Below are positions 1 to 7,661 of a stretch of DNA of 10,299 nucleotides, piece by piece. Location: NCBI GenBank assembly GCA_019245455.1, contig JAFARM010000295.1, positions 1-10,299 on the forward strand. Direction: 5' to 3'. A model generated the notes under the pieces. That model did not search any database. It saw only the letters and a list, made by a program, of their open reading frames with translations, and was not told where the DNA came from. Source of the DNA: Sphingomonadaceae bacterium (GTDB lineage Bacteria > Pseudomonadota > Alphaproteobacteria > Sphingomonadales > Sphingomonadaceae). The translations under genes were made by a program, and so were the position numbers. Numbering within the stretch: the first letter of the stretch is position 1; the number at the start of each line of letters is the position of its first letter.

Positions 1-1082
<1,082 letters not shown>

Positions 1083-1211
1083 GGCGCGCTTCTCCCCATA
1101 TCGGTCGCGTCCCAGATGTCATGGTCGGCGGCTCTAATCCAGCACGACAGCAGATATTTGACGCCGTGCGTCGCTGGCGCGCCGGCGTGACGGCCTCCGC
1201 CGCCTCGGCGC

Positions 1212-2204
1212 TCACCGCGGGGTCAGCTGCAGCAGCGTCGCCTGCGCCGGGTAGTTGGCCGCCGTCGCCTCGAACGCCGCGGTTGTGTGGGCGGCGACGA
1301 CGCTCGCCGGCGCGGCGATGCGCCAGCGCAGCGCGCGGTGTCCGGCCGGGTCGAGCAGCGCCGCGTCGATTCCCGCAAGCGCGACCGGCGCGGCGGTCGG
1401 ATTGGCGACGGTGCCGCTGACCGTCAGCAGGCGCGTGCCGTTGGCCAGAACGCGCCGCTCCCCGCGCGCGGTCACCCGCAGCGGCGAGGCGGGCGGCGGC
1501 GGCGGGTCGATGAGCGCGCCGACCAGCGGCACGCGGGCGAGGTCGAGCGGCGGCAGGTGCGGAACGGCAAGGCTGCCGGCGTCGGCCAGCGCCAGGCGCG
1601 GTGCCGGCAAGCCGAGGCGCGGCGGCGAGAACGTGTCCTCGGGCGCGAACTCGATCACCGCCAGCGCGCCGACGGCGATCAGCGCGACGAGCGCCAGCAG
1701 CCAGCCCCAGCGCCGGCGGCGACGCGGCGGGGTCATGACGTCGCGCATCTCGGCGAACGACATCGCGCGGGGGGAGAGCGGCGCGGCCGCGTTTTCTGTC
1801 GCCGCGGCGTCAACGGCTGCGACGGCGGCGGGTGCCGCCGCCATCGGGGCCGCGGGTGACATCGCCAACGGCGACGGTTCGGCCGACCGTGGCGGCGTCG
1901 CCGGCTGCGCGGCGGCACGCGGCGCGGGCGCGGGCGCGGCGACCGCGAGCTTCGGTGCGGCCGGCTGAGGCGGGGGGTCGGTCGACGCCGGTAAGGGCAG
2001 CGCCACGGCGGGTTCCGTCACCGTGGTCGTCACGCGCGGCACGGCTTCGCCCGCCGGCGCGGCGACGTCGGGCAGGGCCGTCCCGTCCGGCAGGACGGTC
2101 CAGCCGTGGCCGCAGGCGGCGCAGCGGACGCTGCGGCCCCCCGGCGGCACGGCGTCGTCGGCCAGGCGGTAGCGCTTGCGGCAGTCGGGGCAGGTGGCGA
2201 TCAT
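1212..2204 (-). CDS. Zinc-ribbon (MJ0042-type) single-pass membrane protein with DUF3426-like C-terminal domain
   Basis: 330 residues. The N-terminus is a small zinc ribbon with paired cysteines C5-x2-C8 and C28-x2-C31, the arrangement of the MJ0042 finger family. A low-complexity Pro/Ala-rich linker follows (about 40-150). Five arginines (161-165) then precede one hydrophobic segment (about 166-186), so the zinc ribbon should face the cytoplasm. The last 90 residues (about 242-330) look like a small beta-rich extracytoplasmic domain (LRVTARGERR, TVSGTVANPT), as in DUF3426 proteins. The role is unknown; the layout suggests a cytoplasm-to-periplasm link. The gene starts only 31 bases after the NlpD-like gene ends, so co-transcription and an envelope role are plausible but inferred. 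The ribosome binding site is poor: GGGG sits very close to the ATG. Confidence 0.85.
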   Translation of the reverse strand: MIATCPDCRKRYRLADDAVPPGGRSVRCAACGHGWTVLPDGTALPDVAAPAGEAVPRVTTTVTEPAVALPLPASTDPPPQPAAPKLAVAAPAPAPRAAAQPATPPRSAEPSPLAMSPAAPMAAAPAAVAAVDAAATENAAAPLSPRAMSFAEMRDVMTPPRRRRRWGWLLALVALIAVGALAVIEFAPEDTFSPPRLGLPAPRLALADAGSLAVPHLPPLDLARVPLVGALIDPPPPPASPLRVTARGERRVLANGTRLLTVSGTVANPTAAPVALAGIDAALLDPAGHRALRWRIAAPASVVAAHTTAAFEATAANYPAQATLLQLTPR

Positions 2205-2235
2205 CGCCCCAGTCTAGCTACCGCCCGTGCCGCCG

Positions 2236-3186
2236 TCACGACCGCCGCGGCAGAAGGGCGAGCGGGTCGCTCGGCGTCAGCCCGCGGCGCAGCTCGAAGT
2301 GGAGCTGCGGCTCGTCGACCGCACCGGTCGCGCCCGACCGCGCGATGATGTCGCCCTTGGCGACCTTCTGCCCGCGTTGCACGAGCAGCGTCTCGTTGTG
2401 GCCGTAGGCCGACGTCCAGCCGTCGGCGTGCTTGATGAGGACAAGGTTGCCGAAGCCCGCCACCGCGTCGCCGGCATAGGCGACGACGCCGTCGGCGGCG
2501 GCGCGGACGGGCGTGCCGACGCTCGCCTTCAGGTTGACGCCGTCGTTGAAGCGGCCGCCCGCCTTGGGCCCGAACCCCGACAGGACGCGCCCCTCGAGCG
2601 GCCAGGCGAACGCCGGCGCGGGGCCGGTGACGGCCGGCAGCGGCCGTGCGGCGGGTCGCGACGTATCGGCGCTGTGCACCGGCGGCGTCGCCTCGGCGGT
2701 GTGCACCGGCGGCCGGGCCGGTGTCCGTGGTCGCGCCTTCGGCACCGGGCCGCCGCCGGCGGGCTCGGCACCGCTGATCAGGTCGTCGATGTCGATGTTG
2801 AACGCCCGCGCGCGCTCCTCGGGCGTTTGCGCCGCCACGGCGCTGCGGCTCGGAAGAAGCAGCCGGTCGCCGATCTCCAGCCGGTACGGCGGCGTAAGGT
2901 GGTTCGCCGCGACGACGGTCGACCACGGCACGCCGTAGGCGCGAGCGATGGCGATTCCCGTCTCGCCGGCCTTGACCGTATGCTGCCGCCCGCCGGGGAC
3001 CGCGACCGCGTCGGTGACGACCTTGCGGGCGGTCCACGGCGGGCGGACGGGCGGCGGCGTCGCAGCCGGCGGAGCAGCCGGCGCGGCGGCGACCGACACC
3101 GCGGGCCGCGGCACCTCGCGAGCGCAGGCGGCGAGCGTCAGCAGGGCGACAAGCGACGCGGTAGCGGGTTGGCGGCGGAGGATCAC
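2236..3186 (-). CDS. NlpD-like lipoprotein: LysM plus degenerate LytM/M23 domain
   Basis: 316 residues. A lipoprotein signal ends at the lipobox LAAC (C21), so it should be lipidated and envelope-anchored. After a Pro-rich spacer comes a LysM peptidoglycan-binding domain (about 69-113, HTVKAGETGIAIARAYG). Two further low-complexity stretches follow, then a C-terminal LytM/M23 fold (about 193-316, FAWPLEGRVLSGFG to PLALLPRRS). The metallopeptidase zinc ligands are mostly gone: the H-x3-D motif reads N214-x3-N218, and the first His of the HxH motif is Gln (Q294-L-H296). His263 (AYGHN) remains. This matches E. coli NlpD and EnvC, which do not cut peptidoglycan but activate N-acetylmuramoyl-L-alanine amidases during cell separation. 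Amidase activation here is inferred from that family. Caulobacter DipM is another possible functional analogue. Its own maturation would use the Lnt enzyme encoded in this window. Confidence 0.9.
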   Translation of the reverse strand: MILRRQPATASLVALLTLAACAREVPRPAVSVAAAPAAPPAATPPPVRPPWTARKVVTDAVAVPGGRQHTVKAGETGIAIARAYGVPWSTVVAANHLTPPYRLEIGDRLLLPSRSAVAAQTPEERARAFNIDIDDLISGAEPAGGGPVPKARPRTPARPPVHTAEATPPVHSADTSRPAARPLPAVTGPAPAFAWPLEGRVLSGFGPKAGGRFNDGVNLKASVGTPVRAAADGVVAYAGDAVAGFGNLVLIKHADGWTSAYGHNETLLVQRGQKVAKGDIIARSGATGAVDEPQLHFELRRGLTPSDPLALLPRRS

Positions 3187-3261
3187 GCCGGGTGTTTAGG
3201 CCAAGCGCGCCCGCCGCGCCAAGTCCGCGGGCGCTGCCCGAAAATCTCCGCCGCCCCCAGC

Positions 3262-3660
3262 TTAGCGGGAGGGGTGATCCTTGCGCGCTTCGCCCCGCTC
3301 GTCGTCGCGCTCGAGACGTGCCTTGCGCTGCGCCGGCGTCTCGTCGGCGTTGCGTTCGGCGATGCCGTGGCGGCGGTCGGCGGCGAGGCGGGTGGTCCGC
3401 TGCGCCGGCGTCTCGCCCGCATGGGCGTGCGAGCGATCTTCGTCGCGGTCGAGGCGTTGCGCGCGCTGCGCCGGGGTCTCGTCCTCGTTGCGCTCGGCGA
3501 TGCCGTTGCGGCGGTCGGCGGCGAGGCGTGCGGCGCGCTGCGCCGGCGTCTCGTCGGCGTGCGGCGATACATATCCCGCGTTCTGCGCCTGCACGGCGGT
3601 GGTGAATGACGGCACCGCGCCGGCAGCCAGCGTGGCAAGAAGGATGAGCGAAGGTTTCAT
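3262..3660 (-). CDS. Secreted protein with four ETPAQR repeats, function unknown
   Basis: 132 residues that I do not recognise as a named family. A classical signal peptide (1-25, likely cleavage AVQA|Q) directs export. Nearly all of the mature protein is four repeats starting with [DG]ETPAQR at residues 36, 60, 82 and 106. Each continues with an Arg-rich, probably helical stretch (RLAADRR, RLDRDED). Spacing alternates 24, 22, 24, and units 1 and 3 (RLAADRRNGIAERN / RLAADRRHGIAERN) are closer to each other than to 2 and 4. This points to duplication of a 46-codon block. The mature chain is highly charged, with many Arg, Asp and Glu, and has no cysteine. The ATG at 3660 has GGAG about 7 bases upstream. 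The repeats plus signal peptide make the minus frame far more protein-like than the overlapping plus frames. It lies between mutT and the NlpD-like gene; no function can be assigned. Confidence 0.82.
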   Translation of the reverse strand: MKPSLILLATLAAGAVPSFTTAVQAQNAGYVSPHADETPAQRAARLAADRRNGIAERNEDETPAQRAQRLDRDEDRSHAHAGETPAQRTTRLAADRRHGIAERNADETPAQRKARLERDDERGEARKDHPSR

Positions 3661-3678
3661 GGGGGTACTCCACGTCCC

Positions 3679-3697
3679 GGTCGCCGCCTTGGCGACC
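3679..3697 (-). promoter_or_regulatory. Hairpin in the leader of the ETPAQR-repeat gene
   Basis: A 7-bp perfect stem (GGTCGCC / GGCGACC) with a 5-base loop lies 18 bases upstream of the ATG at 3660, just before its ribosome binding site. If the promoter at 3713-3740 is used, this hairpin lies in the 5' untranslated region. A regulatory role is only inferred. Confidence 0.35.
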
Positions 3698-3712
3698 TTC
3701 AGGCGCGACGGG

Positions 3713-3740
3713 ATTGTCGCCGACCTGCCGTACGCGCCAA
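3713..3740 (-). promoter_or_regulatory. Possible sigma-70-type promoter for the ETPAQR-repeat gene
   Basis: Read on the minus strand, TTGGCG (3740-3735) and GACAAT (3718-3713) are separated by 16 bases. Each hexamer matches 4 of 6 consensus positions. It is the best candidate in the 137-base gap between mutT and the repeat gene, and would give a leader of about 45 bases. The match is weak. Confidence 0.3.
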
Positions 3741-3773
3741 CGCCTGAACGCGGCGGAACGACGCATTCAGGCG
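3741..3773 (-). terminator. Hairpin downstream of mutT, possible terminator
   Basis: An inverted repeat, CGCCTGAA (3741-3748) and TTCAGGCG (3766-3773), has 3 further inner pairs after a mismatch. It starts about 25 bases past the mutT stop codon. There is no T-run, so it may be a weak terminator or an mRNA end-protecting structure. It partly overlaps the candidate promoter region of the next gene. Confidence 0.4.
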
Positions 3774-3797
3774 GCGGTCATCGCCGGCCGCCAGCCA

Positions 3798-4202
3798 CTA
3801 GACCAGCGCCGCCAGCATCCCGATCAGCGGCCGGTCGGCGGGCGGCATATCGATCGCGAACAGCGCATTCGGCCGGTGCCAGGCGATCCGCTGCCCGTCG
3901 CGGCCGCGCGGCGTGCCGGTCCACGTGCGGCACAGGAACAAGAGCAGGATCAGGTGGAAGTCGTCGTACGGGTGGCTGGCGAAGCCCGCGGGTGCGAGGC
4001 AGCTCTCGTGCGTGCCGACGCCCAGCTCCTCGGCAAGTTCGCGGACCAGCGCCGCCTCGGGCGTCTCGCCCGCCTCGATCTTGCCGCCGGGAAACTCCCA
4101 CTGCCCGGCGAGGTGCTTTCCCGCCGGGCGCTCGGCGATGAGGACGCGCCCGTCGATGTCGATCAGCGCCGCGGCGACGACGGGGAGGATGGGGCGGATC
4201 AA
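3798..4202 (-). CDS. mutT: MutT-type Nudix hydrolase (probable 8-oxo-dGTP diphosphatase)
   Basis: 134 residues from a TTG start. The Nudix box is complete at residues 40-62 (GKIEAGE, then REL, then EELGV), fitting G-x5-E-x7-REUxEExGU; its glutamates bind the catalytic metal. The preceding RPAGKHLAGQWEFPGG is typical of MutT, which hydrolyses oxidised dGTP to keep it out of DNA. The exact substrate cannot be proven from sequence. The open frame extends upstream to an ATG at 4268, but those 22 codons are translated from a REP-like inverted repeat. Conserved MutT sequence begins with PVVAAALIDIDGRVL, so I place the start at the TTG (4200-4202), which has GGAGGGGAG about 7 bases upstream. That ribosome binding site is part of the repeat. 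The length fits the usual 130-135 residues. Confidence 0.88.
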   Translation of the reverse strand: MIRPILPVVAAALIDIDGRVLIAERPAGKHLAGQWEFPGGKIEAGETPEAALVRELAEELGVGTHESCLAPAGFASHPYDDFHLILLLFLCRTWTGTPRGRDGQRIAWHRPNALFAIDMPPADRPLIGMLAALV

Positions 4203-4209
4203 GACGACG

Positions 4210-4309
4210 CTCCCCTCCCGCTTGCGGGAGGGGCTGGGGGTGGGAAGTCGCGGTCCGGACACTGCCAATGTGCGCCCACCCCCGACCCCTCCCGCAAGCG
4301 GGAGGGGAG
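4210..4309. repeat. REP-like inverted-repeat doublet (BIME-like)
   Basis: Two 35-base arms (4210-4244 and 4275-4309) are inverted copies matching at 33 of 35 positions, around a 30-base spacer. Each arm contains its own palindrome: CCCCTCCCGC, two bases, then GCGGGAGGGG. An arrangement of two inverted palindromic units between genes is that of REP/BIME elements. It fills nearly all of the 118-base gap between accA and mutT. On the minus strand its left end gives the GGAGGGGAG that precedes the mutT start. Both arms could form stable RNA hairpins that separate accA from mutT expression. Confidence 0.88.
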
Positions 4310-4320
4310 GTCGCGCCGCG

Positions 4321-5307
4321 TCACGCCCGACCCATCGCCAGGAACTTCGCCCGGCGGCCGGCGCGCAGCGCGGCGGGCGGCTGACCCTCGAGCGCGGTCA
4401 GCTCGGCGGCGATCGCCGTGCCCAGCCGCGCGATCGCGGTCGCCGGATCACGGTGCGCCCCGCCGCGCGGTTCGTAGATGATGCGGTCGATCACGCCCAG
4501 CTTCTTGAGGTCGCTCGCCGTCACCTTCATCGCCTCGGCCGCTTCCGCGGCGCGGTTGGGCGGGGCGGCGACGGTGCGGCCGTCCGGCGTCACGCTCGGC
4601 TTGTTGTCGCCGCGCCACAGGATCGAGGCGCAGCCCTCGGGGCTGATGACGGCATAGATCGCGTGCTCGAACATGACGATGCGGTTGGCGGTCGCCAGCG
4701 CCACCGCGCCGCCCGACCCGCCCTCGCCGACGATCGCGGCGACGACCGGCACGTCGAGCTCGAGGCAGGCGGCGGTCGCCCGCGCGATCGCCTCGGCCTG
4801 GCCGCGCTCCTCGGCGTCGATGCCGGGGAAGGCGCCCGGCGTGTCGACCAGCGTCACCACCGGCAGGCCGAAGCGCTGGGCGAGCTCCATCAGCCGCACG
4901 GCCTTGCGGTAGCCTTCGGGCCGGCCCATGCCGAAGTTGTGCGCCACGCGGCTGGCCGTGTCTGCGCCTTTCTCGTGGCCGATGACGACGACCGAGCGAC
5001 CCTTCAGCCGGCCGACGCCGCCGACGATCGCGGCGTCCTCACCGAAGGCGCGGTCGCCGGCCAGCGGGGTGAAGTCGTCGACCAGCGCGGCGATATAGTC
5101 CTTGAAGTGCGGGCGTTCGGCGTGGCGGGCGACGAGCGTCTTCTGCCACGGCGTCAGGCGCGAATAGATGTCGGCCAGCTGGCGCTCCGCGCGCTCGGCC
5201 AGCCGCGCCGCCTCGGCCGTCGCCTCCGCCGACCCCTCGGCGCGCAGGTCGGCGACGCGGCTCTCCAGCTCGGCGACCGGCTTCTCGAATTCCAGGAAAG
5301 CGACCAT
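4321..5307 (-). CDS. accA: Acetyl-CoA carboxylase carboxyltransferase subunit alpha
   Basis: 328 residues. With AccD it forms the carboxyltransferase that moves the carboxyl group from biotin-BCCP to acetyl-CoA, giving malonyl-CoA for fatty acid synthesis. The N-terminus [15 protein letters not shown], the [17 protein letters not shown] segment (51-67), [17 protein letters not shown] (154-170) and GEGGSGGA with [12 protein letters not shown] (194-232) are family hallmarks. The start ATG at 5307 fits the conserved N-terminus; the frame continues upstream, but that part is a shadow of trmB. No clear Shine-Dalgarno is seen. Compared with the E. coli protein there is an insertion of about 16 residues after ILWR (about 235-252), raising the length above the usual 310-320. 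The frame is intact around it. The gene is 53 bases downstream of trmB on the same strand. Confidence 0.97.
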   Translation of the reverse strand: MVAFLEFEKPVAELESRVADLRAEGSAEATAEAARLAERAERQLADIYSRLTPWQKTLVARHAERPHFKDYIAALVDDFTPLAGDRAFGEDAAIVGGVGRLKGRSVVVIGHEKGADTASRVAHNFGMGRPEGYRKAVRLMELAQRFGLPVVTLVDTPGAFPGIDAEERGQAEAIARATAACLELDVPVVAAIVGEGGSGGAVALATANRIVMFEHAIYAVISPEGCASILWRGDNKPSVTPDGRTVAAPPNRAAEAAEAMKVTASDLKKLGVIDRIIYEPRGGAHRDPATAIARLGTAIAAELTALEGQPPAALRAGRRAKFLAMGRA

Positions 5308-5360
5308 GGCGGCGGGCGTTAGCGGGGATCGGCCGCCGGCGCAACGCGCGCCCGCCGGCG

Positions 5361-6047
5361 TCAGAGCCGACGGTAGCGCAGGTACCAGACCTCGTGTCCC
5401 TGCCGGCGCGCCTTGGCCTCGTAGCGCGTCGGCGGCCAGTCGGCGGGGCGCTGCTGCCAGTCGGCGGGCGTCTCGGCGAGCCAGGCGAAGTCGGCGCGGC
5501 GCGCCATCTGCAGCAACGTCCAGCGGCAATAGACCGGGTGGTCGGTGCCGATGCGCAGCTCCGCGCCGGGCGCGAGCTTCGCCGCGAGCAGGTCGAGCGG
5601 GCCGGGGTTGACGAAGCGCCGCTTGGCGTGGCGCGCCTTGGGCCAGGGGTCGGGGTGGAGCAGGAAGGCGCGAGACAGCGCCCCGTCGGGCAGGCGGTCG
5701 AGCACGTCGAGCGCGTCGCCCATGTGCAGGCGGACGTTGCCCAGGCTCTGCTCGCGAATGTGCGCCAGGGCGCCGACGACGCCGTTGAGGAACGGCTCGG
5801 CGCCGATCAGGCCGACGTCTAGGTTGGCCGCCGCCTGCGCCGCGAGGTGCTCGCCCGAACCGAAGCCGATTTCGAACCATAGCGGCCGCGCGTCACCGAA
5901 CAGCGTTCGCGCCGCGAGCGGCCCCGCCGGCACCGCGACCTGCGGCAGCAACGTCTCGACGAGTTCGGACTGGCCGGCGCGCAGCTTGTGCCCCTGCCGC
6001 CGCCCGTATAGGCGGCGGAGCGTCGTCGGGTCGCCGTCGCCCGTCAC
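5361..6047 (-). CDS. trmB: tRNA (guanine-N7-)-methyltransferase TrmB
   Basis: 228 residues from a GTG start. TrmB uses S-adenosylmethionine to methylate N7 of G46 in the variable loop of tRNAs. The SAM-binding motif [10 protein letters not shown] is at 58-67, the acidic ribose-binding region IGAEPFLNG at 81-89, and GDALDVL at 110-116. The family motif [15 protein letters not shown] lies at 131-145, and TRYEAKAR near the C-terminus (207-214). The open frame extends to 6197, but that part overlaps the upstream 61-residue gene. The GTG at 6047 directly precedes conserved [18 protein letters not shown], so I chose it; the Shine-Dalgarno is weak. It begins 20 bases after the 61-residue gene stops, suggesting shared transcription. 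MetK, made from the same block, supplies its methyl donor. Confidence 0.95.
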   Translation of the reverse strand: MTGDGDPTTLRRLYGRRQGHKLRAGQSELVETLLPQVAVPAGPLAARTLFGDARPLWFEIGFGSGEHLAAQAAANLDVGLIGAEPFLNGVVGALAHIREQSLGNVRLHMGDALDVLDRLPDGALSRAFLLHPDPWPKARHAKRRFVNPGPLDLLAAKLAPGAELRIGTDHPVYCRWTLLQMARRADFAWLAETPADWQQRPADWPPTRYEAKARRQGHEVWYLRYRRL

Positions 6048-6066
6048 GCGACGGGCGGGCGGCGCG

Positions 6067-6252
6067 TCAGGCCGGCTTCGCGCCCGGCGTGCCGCACTTG
6101 GCGAACTTGCCGTCGGCACCCTTGCAGCGGACCGTCGCGGCCTTGACCGGCGGGCACTTGACGAACTTGCCCTTGGCGTCCTTGCACGGCGCGGCAAGCG
6201 CGGCGCTGCCAGCTACGAGGCTGGCGATCACGGGCACGAGAAGCAGGCGCAT
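6067..6252 (-). CDS. Small exported four-cysteine protein with two CK-x3-GKF-x-KC units
   Basis: 61 residues, not assigned to a named family. Residues 1-20 form a signal peptide (hydrophobic VPVIASLVAG, AxA-type cleavage near 20). The mature part has about 40 residues with two repeats: CKDAKGKFVKC (23-33) and CKGADGKFAKC (43-53). The four cysteines are spaced evenly (23, 33, 43, 53), which suggests two disulfides or metal binding in the periplasm. The mature chain is strongly basic through its lysines. A good Shine-Dalgarno (GGAGGG) lies 7 bases before the ATG. It sits between metK and trmB, which are often adjacent in related genomes, so it may be a lineage-specific addition. The repeat structure, signal peptide and ribosome site support it as real despite its size. 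Confidence 0.8.
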   Translation of the reverse strand: MRLLLVPVIASLVAGSAALAAPCKDAKGKFVKCPPVKAATVRCKGADGKFAKCGTPGAKPA

Positions 6253-6268
6253 GGGGCATCCCTCCGGT

Positions 6269-6284
6269 TAAGAAAGCCTTCTTA
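6269..6284. promoter_or_regulatory. 16-bp imperfect palindrome upstream of the 61-residue gene
   Basis: TAAGAAAGCCTTCTTA has 6-bp perfect arms (TAAGAA/TTCTTA) about 16 bases before the ATG at 6252 and just upstream of its Shine-Dalgarno. It stands out as AT-rich in a very GC-rich context. It could be an operator or a transcript hairpin; no known binding motif is recognised. Confidence 0.35.
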
Positions 6285-6300
6285 CCCGCTTGTTCCGCCC

Positions 6301-6370
6301 GCGTCACGCGGCGTCGGCTCGGCCGCGTCACGCGGCGACGGCTTGGCCGCGTCACGCGGCGACGGCGGCC
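6301..6370. repeat. Three tandem 24-bp hairpin-forming repeats at the 3' end of metK
   Basis: The unit GCGTCACGCGGCGACGGCTT plus GGCC occurs at 6301-6324 (three substitutions), 6325-6348 and 6349-6370 (shorter). The copy nearest metK contains its stop codon (6352-6354), so the other two are duplicates of the gene end lying beyond it. From the second copy on, each unit centres on GCCGCGTCACGCGGC, a 6-bp stem with a 3-base loop. Successive small hairpins here could attenuate transcription or stabilise the metK mRNA. Confidence 0.8.
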
Positions 6371-7581
6371 TTCAGCGCCTCGACGAGGTCGACCCGCTCC
6401 CAGCTGAAGCCGCCGTCGGCGTCGGGCGTGCGGCCGAAGTGGCCATAGCTGGCGGTGCGCCGGTAGATCGGCCGATTGAGGCCGAGGTGCTCGCGGATGC
6501 CGCGCGGCGTCAGGCACACCAGCTGCGGCAGCGCCGCCTCGATCGAGCCTTCCGCCACCGTCCCGGTGCCGTGGGTGTCGACGTAGAGCGACAGCGGCTC
6601 CGACACGCCGATGGCGTAGGAGAGCTGGATGGTGACGCGGCGGGCGAGGCCGGCGGCGACGATGTTCTTGGCCATGTAGCGGCTGATGTAGGCGGCCGAA
6701 CGGTCGACCTTGGTCGGGTCCTTGCCGCTGAACGCGCCGCCGCCGTGGGGCGCCGCCCCGCCATAGGTGTCGACGATGATCTTGCGCCCCGTCAGCCCGG
6801 CGTCACCGTCGGGCCCGCCGATCTCGAAGCGACCGGTCGGATTGACGAAGATGCGCGTGTCGGGCGTGACGAAGCCGTCGGGCAGGACGCGGCGCAGCAC
6901 GCCTTCGACATAGTCGCGCAGCTCGCCGTACTTCGCCGGATCGCCGTCGTTGCCGTGGAAGAAATAGCCGGGCTTGTGCTGCGTCGACACGACCAGCGCC
7001 GTCGCCCGTACCGGCCGCTCGTTCTCGTACTCGAGCGTCACCTGGCTCTTGGCGTCGGGCTCGAGGAACGGGGCCGCGCCCGAATGGCGGTCGGCGGCCA
7101 TCGTCTCCAGGATCTTGTGGGCATAGTCGAGCGTCGCCGGCATGAAGTCGGGCGTCTCGTCGGTCGCATAGCCGAACATGATGCCCTGGTCGCCCGCGCC
7201 CTCGTCCTTGTTGCCGGCAGCGTCGACCCCTTGCGCGATGTGCGCCGACTGCGGGTGGAGGTGGTTCTCGAAATGCAGGTTCTGCCAGTGGAAGCCGGCC
7301 TGCTCATAACCGATGTCGCGGACGGTGGCGCGCACCGCTTCCTGGATCTCCTCGAGCGCCCCCGGCGCCCAGTTGCCGGCGGTGTCGATCATGCCCTCGC
7401 CCCTGACCTCCCCCGCGAGCACAACGCGGTTTGTGGTGGTCAGGGTCTCGCAGGCGACGCGCGCTTCCGGGTCCTTGGCCAGGAACAGATCGACGATGGT
7501 GTCGCTGATCTGGTCGGCGACCTTGTCGGGGTGACCTTCGGAGACGGACTCGCTGGTAAAGAGGAAGCTGCTGCGCGCCAT
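6352..7581 (-). CDS. metK: S-adenosylmethionine synthetase (methionine adenosyltransferase)
   Basis: 409 residues. It makes S-adenosylmethionine from methionine and ATP in the cytoplasm, with release of phosphate and diphosphate. The ATP/Mg-binding [14 protein letters not shown] lies at 14-27, and MetK signature 1, [12 protein letters not shown], at 128-139. The phosphate-binding loop [19 protein letters not shown] is at 280-298. All key motifs are present and the frame is intact. It is longer than the 384-residue E. coli enzyme, as is usual in alphaproteobacteria (extra sequence around [19 protein letters not shown], 207-225). The ATG at 7581 gives the conserved N-terminus [16 protein letters not shown], with AGGGG about 8 bases upstream. 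It lies 80 bases downstream of lnt and before trmB, a conserved neighbourhood. The stop codon is in the first unit of a tandem hairpin repeat. Confidence 0.98.
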   Translation of the reverse strand: MARSSFLFTSESVSEGHPDKVADQISDTIVDLFLAKDPEARVACETLTTTNRVVLAGEVRGEGMIDTAGNWAPGALEEIQEAVRATVRDIGYEQAGFHWQNLHFENHLHPQSAHIAQGVDAAGNKDEGAGDQGIMFGYATDETPDFMPATLDYAHKILETMAADRHSGAAPFLEPDAKSQVTLEYENERPVRATALVVSTQHKPGYFFHGNDGDPAKYGELRDYVEGVLRRVLPDGFVTPDTRIFVNPTGRFEIGGPDGDAGLTGRKIIVDTYGGAAPHGGGAFSGKDPTKVDRSAAYISRYMAKNIVAAGLARRVTIQLSYAIGVSEPLSLYVDTHGTGTVAEGSIEAALPQLVCLTPRGIREHLGLNRPIYRRTASYGHFGRTPDADGGFSWERVDLVEALKAAVAA

Positions 7582-7661
7582 GCGGGAAACCCCTGGACGA
7601 TGATCGCGGTCGCTTAGGCCCCGCGCCGCCGCCGTGCAAGGCGTATAAAGCTTGCCTTATA
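7582..7661 (-). promoter_or_regulatory. metK leader with an AT-rich patch and short inverted repeats
   Basis: The 80 bases between lnt and metK hold a patch (7640-7662) that is unusually AT-rich for this genome, a plausible promoter site, though no convincing -35/-10 pair is seen. In transcript sense the segment contains AAGGC/GCCTT and GCAAG/CTTGC stems. These share bases and therefore exclude each other. Close to the start, GGGGTTTCCC could fold over the Shine-Dalgarno. I cannot match it to a known SAM riboswitch class. Confidence 0.3.

Noticed and set aside
3281..3570. Repeated DNA resembling a CRISPR or minisatellite array
   Set aside because: The repeats are in frame with a 46-codon period and encode the ETPAQR units. 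There are no unique spacers of constant length, so it is coding repetition.
2205..3766. 521-codon minus-strand frame spanning the NlpD-like and repeat genes
   Set aside because: It is a different frame from both genes, strongly Arg-rich and without domains. The two real frames have signal peptides and recognisable motifs or repeats.
4203..4268. N-terminal extension of MutT to the ATG at 4268
   Set aside because: These codons are translated from the REP-like repeat, and the MutT family begins at the conserved segment just after the TTG at 4202.
5308..5880. N-terminal extension of the accA frame up to 5880
   Set aside because: It overlaps trmB in another frame. Conserved AccA sequence starts at the ATG at 5307, and the extension is Arg/Ala-rich shadow sequence.
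6253..6296. EcfG-type promoter before the 61-residue gene (GGAAC on the minus strand at 6296-6292)
   Set aside because: No CGTT occurs 16 or 17 bases downstream; the bases there are TTTC and TTCT.
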